Below, in pieces: positions 58,280 to 64,000 of a DNA stretch of 64,000 bases. The notes below the pieces were generated by a model that saw nothing but the letters and a program-made list of their open reading frames with translations, did not search any database and was not told where the DNA came from. The DNA is taken from positions 135,316,375 to 135,380,374 of the forward strand of contig NC_133121.1 of assembly GCF_033568475.1 (NCBI RefSeq), given 5' to 3'. Both the position numbers and the translations under genes were made by a program. The number at the start of each line of letters is the position of its first letter. Position 1 is the stretch's first letter. This DNA is from Henckelia pumila. Taxonomy: Eukaryota > Streptophyta > Magnoliopsida > Lamiales > Gesneriaceae.

Positions 58280-60735
58280 TTATAAGGGGAGTTCGCCACT
58301 GTCAACTATTACGACTTTGCTTTTTGGCGTTCCACTCTGCTTACCTTCAGCTTCCATTTTATATACCACATCCATTCCAGATAGGACCTTCCCAAAGACA
58401 ACATGACGACCATCCAACCTGTTGAGTGTCAAGTGAAATTGGCAATTTAGCATCAAATATAAGATGCAGAGAGAAGATCACAAAGGCGGTATGAAGTGAA
58501 GCAGAACAATTAGGTCTAGGTATATGTCTCAATTAGCACCAGATGAAGATTATATGAAGTTAGAACTATTGGTTGATATTAGAGATGAAAGAGTGTTGGT
58601 ATGAATGAGAACAAAAGAGTAGGTAAATACCAGCTGGTTGTCACGGTTGTGATGAAAAACTGGGAGCCATTGGTGTCAGTCCCAGCATTTGCCATTGACA
58701 AAAGTCCTGAAAACCAAATAAAGGGTGTCATCAACATCAATGCTGCTAATAGTTTTTTAATACTTGGTAAATTTGATGCCTTAAATGGAACGGATTTGTG
58801 CAGATGTTTTCAATTCTCTGGATTGGTCCAGAGTAGGCTTTAACATACCAGGTCCAGTGTGCTTGATTTTAAAATTTTCATCAGCAAACTTCTCCCCGTA
58901 GATTGATTCCCCGCCTCTTCCATCACCCAAAGTAAAGTCACCTCCTTGAATCATGAAGCTGGGTATGATTCTGTGCATTGCGCTTCCCTTGTAATGCAGA
59001 GGCTTCCCTTGTTTCCCAGTTCCTTTCTCCCCTGAATTCAGAATACCATAACCATAACTCCATGCATGCAAGTATTCAGAAAACCACGAAAACCTTCATG
59101 CATAATTGCAAACGGAAAAAGGTAGTATTTTAAATGATTCACTAGTATCTTAGCATATTCTTTCATCTATTAACTTCATCCAACGGTAGTAAAAGGAAAT
59201 GACACATGTGATCATCAGGTTTTCTGGCTCCACCTTCACATGCATGCACTTAACATCAGAGTCAATGGTTATCAGTAGTAACATCCAAAAATTGGTAAGG
59301 TAATATTACTGTCTTATCTACAGAGATCAGAGATCTTTTATCCATTGTGCTTTATTTGATACAAGTTTCAAACTTTCAGCGAGCTTAAGAATCACTCGAA
59401 GACATGGTAAAAACTTCATAACAAGACCTCCATCTCATTTTTTCGAGGACCTCACAATGATTATAGAATACATCATGAAAGGTTGAAACTACAGTACCTG
59501 TGCACAAGGCTCTAAAATTTTCTGCAAGAGAAGTAAAAATCAGCAATAAACACGTCAGTGGTGCTGGAGGCCTCTGCGGCAGTTAATTCAAAAAGAATGA
59601 TATCTTACCTACAGTCTTAGGAACGGTTTTACCAAAGAGGCCCATTGTAACACGCCCTGACAAAAGGGATTCATAAATTACTTTTCAAAAGCAAGAAAGA
59701 GCGAGAGAAATGCTGTTAATCTTCCACATAGAAGTTAGCATTAAATGAAAAATATTGAAAATATACTATATTTGCAAACGATAGGGGGACTGTGCCAATA
59801 CCTCCCTAGTAAGAAACATCCAGAAGAAAAATATTACTTGAATTTGGATTTTCAACCAAGTTTGGAAATAACAAAGCCATATTATACATGATCCACATGA
59901 TTAACCATTACATCACATGAAAACCGATTATCAAAGTCCACTGATTCTAACCGCATTCAAATACAGCGTAAATAAAAAGTTCTTTCATCAGTAGACAACA
60001 CCAGGGATAGTGGATTCAAATGGTTTTTTCGAAAGTCAGGACAAGATTGAGCGAGTTGGTCAATGTTTCAACCATAATTTTGATGATAACAAATAAACAC
60101 AACCAACTTCATTGAAATCAGAATAAAGTGACGTCCATGGAGAATTGGATCATACCAGCGGGTTTCCCATCAATCTCAATATCAAAGAAAACTTTATGAG
60201 TCACTTCCTTCAAATCTTCCTTCGACTTCTTCGCCTGCAGGAGTAAACATACCAGATAACATCTACCAAAATAACAAGTTACACAGAGAGAAGAGCAATC
60301 CCCTCCATTATAAATATACAAATATAATGTGTAAGTTTTTTCCTTCAAAACTTATTAACATTATACATCACCTCAACCAAACTCATAGATCTCCGTTGGC
60401 AACATTTACAATAACAAAAAAAATCCATGATAATCAATCAGATCTGTGACCTAATTTCCCCTTTACCATATAATCCCCTTACCAAATACCAGATCAGCAA
60501 TAAATTACCGTTTGGAAGGCACTGAGATGATAAAAATCGAATAAAATGTGCGATTCCAATATACATACGTCCATGAAAACAAATTATAATCATTTCATGG
60601 ACACTCACGGGCAAACACGAATGAAAAATTCTCAAATATTAAAATATCAATGGATTAGAAAAGAACCTGACTGCTTGAAAAGCTGAAGAACAGTAGAGCA
60701 CTTAAAAGTAGAAGAATTGAGCAATTTTTCGCCAT
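58280..60735 (-). CDS. CYP20-1: Cyclophilin-type peptidyl-prolyl isomerase, secretory pathway
   Basis: It catalyses cis-trans isomerisation of Xaa-Pro bonds and assists folding, here probably in the ER lumen. Seven exons (60667-60735, 60156-60234, 59609-59656, 59498-59521, 58849-59031, 58631-58706, 58280-58418) encode 205 residues, the length of At5g58710 (ROC7/CYP20-1). All introns are GT-AG and in phase. Exon 1 codes for the whole signal peptide ([20 protein letters not shown]). The isomerase domain is complete: [47 protein letters not shown] with the catalytic Arg, [36 protein letters not shown], and [13 protein letters not shown] with the Trp that contacts cyclosporin. The C-terminus is VDSGELPL with no KDEL. 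In the intact context a TATA-like TAAATAAA lies about 45 bp upstream of the ATG. The gene symbol is by resemblance. Confidence 0.95.
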
Positions 60736-60740
60736 TTTCT

Positions 60741-60826
60741 CCACCAAAATTTTGCTTCTGTTGCTGAAGAACGTGAGGGTTTATTTAGGTTGAGTCACTT
60801 GAGCGGTACCTACAGATCAAAGAGCG
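60741..60826 (-). promoter_or_regulatory. Core promoter and leader of the intact cyclophilin
   Basis: On the minus strand this holds CAAGTGACTCAACCTAAATAAACCC and then a short leader ending CAAAATTTTGGTGGAG before AAAATGGCG. CTAAATAAAC is the best TATA candidate. The whole stretch is missing in the left duplicate, where AATGGCG directly follows a sequence that maps beyond it. Confidence 0.55.
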
Positions 60827-61233
60827 ATAAAAATAATCAAATATTTTGATAAATGGGAAGTTAAAAATAATACTTTTTTTATAAAATGTTTTTATAGAAT
60901 TTTTCAAGTTGTATAATTAAAAATAATTAAGAAAATATTAGACAACTATCCCATAAAAATATTTCAATTCTCGATAAACTTGTATTTTTTTTTAAATTCT
61001 AAACTTAAATATATCCAAATATATATCTCATTTATTTTTTTTATAAAAAAAATACTTTGATAACACAATTTTAAAAAAAATAATATAACCAATATTTTAC
61101 AAAAATCTTATCTAAACATATATTTTATTTTTTTGATATAAATTAATTCTATGGATTGTTTATGATACCAATTTTTCAAACTTGGATGTTGGAATGAAAT
61201 GCAGATAATTATTACAAACATGAACTCAAAATA

Positions 61234-61326
61234 GTTAGATGAGATCTTAGCATATGAGTAATACCCAAATCATAAATTCAACGATTCGTATTTTTACATA
61301 AAGGCGTAATTAGATTGAAATTTACC
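61234..61326 (-). repeat. 93-bp insertion with 9-bp target duplication
   Basis: CTCAAAATA occurs at 61225-61233 and again at 61327-61335. The left duplicate has a single CTCAAAATA with nothing inserted (about 56624-56632). The insert, in reverse complement, shares AATTACG..TATGTAAAAATACGA with the repeats at 38505-38600 and 34770-34890. It is a small mobile sequence of unknown class. Confidence 0.75.
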
Positions 61327-61584
61327 CTCAAAATAATAGTTACCGATAATTTTGAAATATGAATTCAAATTTGTCGTGTTGTCATTGAGTTCTCGTGTTC
61401 ATGAAATTACACATAGTGATTAAACTTTCTTTGCTTAAGTTTTGGCTTTACTAACATCAATGACATATTTTTAAGCTATCATGTCTTACCAAAAAGGATC
61501 AAATTATTTTGGAAAATAAAACACTATGAAATGTACATAATTAAAAATTTTATTTATATAATAAAGTCACAACTCTCTATAATT

Positions 61585-62154
61585 TCATTGATTCTCTATG
61601 CTCGGAACCTCAACTATTACCTCCAATCTATTGGAAACCTCACCACTCATCTCCCTCAAATCTGAAGACCTCTGAGCTGATTCTTGCGGACCCACTCCAT
61701 CCTCCGGCAGCAGCGATGACACTTGCACGGCCGACGCTCGACACATCGGGCACGTCGTATGCGTGTGCAACCACATATCAATACACTCGACATGGAACGC
61801 GTGATTACAAGATGGCAACCTCCTCCCAACTTGTCCATCCTCGAATGCACTCAAGCAAATCACACATTCCAAGCCATGACATTGCTCCACCTCTTGCTTC
61901 TCTTCTTGAAATACAAATCGCGGTATCGTGGATATCACACAAGACTCAAGACCCTTCCTGAGATTCTGGACGCGGTTGTTATTCACATTTACAAGAAAGC
62001 TGCCGCGCGAATGTATTCGAGCCCCTATCATGAGGATTCGAGGGGTTCGATTTGTTTGATCACCAACTTGAGGTAAGAACTTGTTGGCATACAAATGTAA
62101 CCAAAGAAAGAACAGAAATACTAAAAGCAACCATACAATCACAAAAATGATCAT
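61585..62154 (-). CDS. ATL-family RING-H2 E3 ubiquitin ligase
   Basis: A membrane-anchored ubiquitin ligase that would recruit an E2 enzyme and tag proteins; targets cannot be predicted. A single exon encodes 189 residues, and lack of introns is usual for ATLs. Residues 1-22 form a hydrophobic membrane segment (MIIFVIVWLLLVFLFFLWLH). After a basic linker comes the GLD-like motif RKGLESCVISTIPRFVF (family GLxxxxIxxxP). The RING-H2 runs from CVICLSAFEDGQ to TTCPMC, about residues 97-138, with spacing C-x2-C-x15-C-x-H-x2-H-x2-C-x10-C-x2-C. Pro precedes the third Cys by one residue, and Trp lies three residues after the sixth ligand (CIDMW), both ATL hallmarks. The tail is acidic and Ser-rich. 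It lies between the cyclophilin and SMXL genes on the same strand. Confidence 0.93.
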   Translation of the reverse strand: MIIFVIVWLLLVFLFFLWLHLYANKFLPQVGDQTNRTPRILMIGARIHSRGSFLVNVNNNRVQNLRKGLESCVISTIPRFVFQEEKQEVEQCHGLECVICLSAFEDGQVGRRLPSCNHAFHVECIDMWLHTHTTCPMCRASAVQVSSLLPEDGVGPQESAQRSSDLREMSGEVSNRLEVIVEVPSIENQ

Positions 62155-62710
62155 GCTAGCTAACTAGTGCCGTTGAATGCAAGATGTGCGTGATTGTGCG
62201 CATATATGGATTCGATGGCCTAATAATCAAGAAAACAGATGGGCCATAACGAAACAAATTAAGGAATGGTAAAGCTTGAATGCTATATTGATAAGGGTTT
62301 GTGTCAAAACAAAAATAAAGGATTAATAAAGGTAGTAATTAAAAATTTGTTGCCTATGTCCCGTGTATAAATGAAAGAGCACAATATTTCTTCATACAAA
62401 ACAGATTCCTGCGCTTGGTAGGCTGAAATTGAGATCCCGTGAAAGGGAGGTTTTTGGGTTGGTTGTGTTTTTATTTGTTTATTCATGCTTTTGGAGTACT
62501 TAGTAATTAGCATCGTAAAACTCACTTTATTGGGATCAAATAAAGTCAAACGAATATATGAGGCTTTGAACCATATAACCAAATTTGTAGAGATCACATA
62601 TTTTATTTATCAATTACTCTTTATAATATCTAGCGATTACACAAACACACAATGTAATACATCATTAGGGAGAATAATTTTGATTATCAACTAAGAATGC
62701 TGCAAGAAAC
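62155..62710. other. intergenic stretch
   Basis: This lies upstream of the ATL gene and downstream of the SMXL gene, both on the minus strand. Overlapping short open frames on both strands (about 62304-62694) show no family features. No repeat was classified. Confidence 0.5.
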
Positions 62711-62812
62711 CTTATACATACATCACAAAACAGGTATCCGAGATAACTCATCTTGAATATATACTCTAGAATTGGAAACATTATACATACATCACAAAAC
62801 ACGTATCCGAGA
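62711..62812 (-). repeat. Direct duplication in the presumed SMXL 3' UTR
   Basis: TTATACATACATCACAAAAC plus AGGTATCCGAGA at about 62711-62742 recurs at about 62781-62812 with one base changed (ACGTATCCGAGA). The period is about 70 bp. The second copy ends about 5 bp before the stop codon region, so the unit probably reached the coding end. Confidence 0.8.
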
Positions 62813-62816
62813 AACA

Positions 62817-64000
62817 TCAGTGTACAATTACTCTTGCAGGGAGGCACACTCCAGGAGCCTGCTCTTCCACAACAAGGCCATCACATGCAGCTAACTTAAA
62901 TACAAAATCTGGAGTGGCGTTGTACCTTTGTCGTGCTTTCTTTACGCTCGGAAGAAGAACTTGTTCAATCCAATCTTCCAAAGCATTTTCCCTCTCAATT
63001 AACCAAGCTGCAGCTAGTATTTGAATCATAACTTCTTGATCAATTTCCAGTAAAATTTTGGTTCCAACTGTTCTCTGTAATCTGACATCAATGTCCTTCA
63101 ATATTTTCTTTGCAAGAGAATCAAAGTCAAATGGTTTGAAGACCACGTTTTCATCAACATGAGTAAGCAATTCTTCCAACCATACTTCCGAATTTTCGGA
63201 GTTACCACTTTCACCATCGCTTCTACAAATATCAATGTCCTCTTCCGTATCCTCAACCGGTAAATTTAAATCAATAATGGATCTCGAAGATTGGCGCGAG
63301 CGTTTTGATGTCACAGACTCGGTAGACTCGGGATTCATCAATTTCCTTTTATGCGTACCGTTGCTCGGAGTAACTGAAACCCTTGTTGGACTTTTGATAT
63401 TTCCGTGGACAGATCCAATCAAAATTTGCATTTGCAGATTTCTGGCCTGTAATATTTTTTCTTCAGAAAATTCAGATACCGCTTCGCTAAAAATAAGATC
63501 TTCACCAGCCTTTAGGACCCTTGAAGCAATGACAAAGACAACTTTGTTGATACTGATGTCTCTACCATGGGAATCCGAAAATTTTCCAGTTTTGACAGCT
63601 TGAGATAAACTATTCTGGACCAAGAAATCTGCCTCTTCTATGTTTTCAAGAAGTATAACAGAAGAAGGACGCTTGCCCAACTCTTCAGCAAGGCAATCAA
63701 CTATCATTTTCCTTTCAGACTTCATGTCATGATATGTTGAATCACAACTATAAAATAACGAGCCAGTGTTAGAGAGGCTAGTCGCATCCTGAGAGCTCAG
63801 ATCCAAAGATAGAAAGTGCTCCGATCCACCAAAAACTATCTCAGCAAGTGTGGCGGCTATCTTTCTCTTAGCCATTTTATCAGGTCCTAGAAAGCTAAGC
63901 CAATGATTTCCCTTTTTTGGGCATTGATGCCTTGAATCTCCATCTCTACAACAGAATAAAGTTCGACCAATAGTTTGAATGGCTTCAAACTGCCAGCAAA
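62817..64000 (-). CDS. D53/SMXL6-7-8-type strigolactone-pathway repressor, C-terminal part
   Basis: Clp ATPase-related nuclear repressors of this group are degraded when strigolactone activates D14 and the MAX2 F-box protein. The last exon is open to the window edge: 394 codons are visible and the 5' part is missing. It starts in WQFEAIQTIGRT and WLSFLGPDKMAKRKIAATLA (D2 nucleotide-binding region). LAEELGKRPSSVILLENIEE and NSLSQAVKTGKFSDSHGR follow, matching D53/SMXL7 rather than SMAX1 or SMXL4/5. An EAR motif (IIDLNLPVE) for TOPLESS binding lies at about 63263-63289. VVFKPFDFDSLAKKILKDI and EVMIQILAAAWL form the C-terminal lid, ending ARVIVH. Where relatives have FRGKTVVD, this protein has SERKMIVD, so the RGKT degron is not conserved. 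Confidence 0.9.
   Translation of the reverse strand, partial: CWQFEAIQTIGRTLFCCRDGDSRHQCPKKGNHWLSFLGPDKMAKRKIAATLAEIVFGGSEHFLSLDLSSQDATSLSNTGSLFYSCDSTYHDMKSERKMIVDCLAEELGKRPSSVILLENIEEADFLVQNSLSQAVKTGKFSDSHGRDISINKVVFVIASRVLKAGEDLIFSEAVSEFSEEKILQARNLQMQILIGSVHGNIKSPTRVSVTPSNGTHKRKLMNPESTESVTSKRSRQSSRSIIDLNLPVEDTEEDIDICRSDGESGNSENSEVWLEELLTHVDENVVFKPFDFDSLAKKILKDIDVRLQRTVGTKILLEIDQEVMIQILAAAWLIERENALEDWIEQVLLPSVKKARQRYNATPDFVFKLAACDGLVVEEQAPGVCLPARVIVH

Larger units (their letters stand above)
57408..61370. repeat. Right copy of the segmental tandem duplication
   Basis: Collinear with 51077-56670. It carries the intact cyclophilin gene and two insertions absent from the left copy (57590-57801 and 61234-61326). 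It lacks the MITE, tandem array and hAT element of the left copy. The offset between the left boundaries is about 6.3 kb. Confidence 0.85.

Overview
The window is nuclear DNA of a flowering plant, a eudicot. It is AT-rich. Its genes have GT-AG introns, plastid-type and secretory N-termini, and they belong to plant-specific families (ATL RING-H2, D53/SMXL, PRISE reductases, a DUF1771-SMR protein). The gene-free DNA is packed with small non-autonomous DNA transposons, microsatellites, an Au-type SINE and LINE remnants. I cannot name the species; the repeats and the PRISE protein would fit an asterid, but that is a weak inference.

Layout. 1-9900 has no gene: two RNase H-like LINE remnants, MITEs and a long compound microsatellite. 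10400-13017 (+) is a TPR protein with a 5' UTR intron. 13018-17395 is gene-free and holds a 1.16-kb element with doubled inverted repeats. 17396-25566 (+) is anthranilate synthase alpha in 11 exons, including one GC-AG intron and a LINE tail in intron 2. 25567-28803 holds a hAT-type element with target-site duplications. 28804-31213 (+) is an FQR/WrbA-type quinone reductase. 32779-33966 (-) is an intronless PRISE-family reductase. 34024-38995 carries at least four MITEs. 38996-42476 (+) is a pfkB-family inositol 3-kinase. 45227-50055 (+) is a DUF1771-SMR protein in 11 exons. 51077-61370 is a tandem duplication of an ER-type cyclophilin gene: the right copy (58280-60735, -) is intact, the left copy (51845-56172, -) is a decayed pseudogene. 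61585-62154 (-) is an ATL RING-H2 ligase. 62817 to the window end (-) is the C-terminal part of a D53/SMXL6-7-8-type strigolactone repressor, cut by the edge.

The genes do not form one pathway. Their order looks like ancestral synteny. From memory, Arabidopsis At5g58710-At5g58800 contains cyclophilin, SMR, inositol kinase, PRISE and quinone reductase genes, and At2g29670/At2g29690/At2g29970 are TPR, ASA2 and SMXL7. The window appears to join these two ancestral blocks.

No wholly new system is evident. The most interesting parts are the layered history of the cyclophilin duplicate (MITE insertion, fourfold amplification of a truncated exon, hAT insertion, promoter loss), a stray SMXL fragment between the two cyclophilin copies, an SMXL protein in which the usual RGKT degron is replaced, and the GC-AG intron in anthranilate synthase. 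All exon structures come from reading splice signals, phase and family conservation by eye; none was checked against transcripts.
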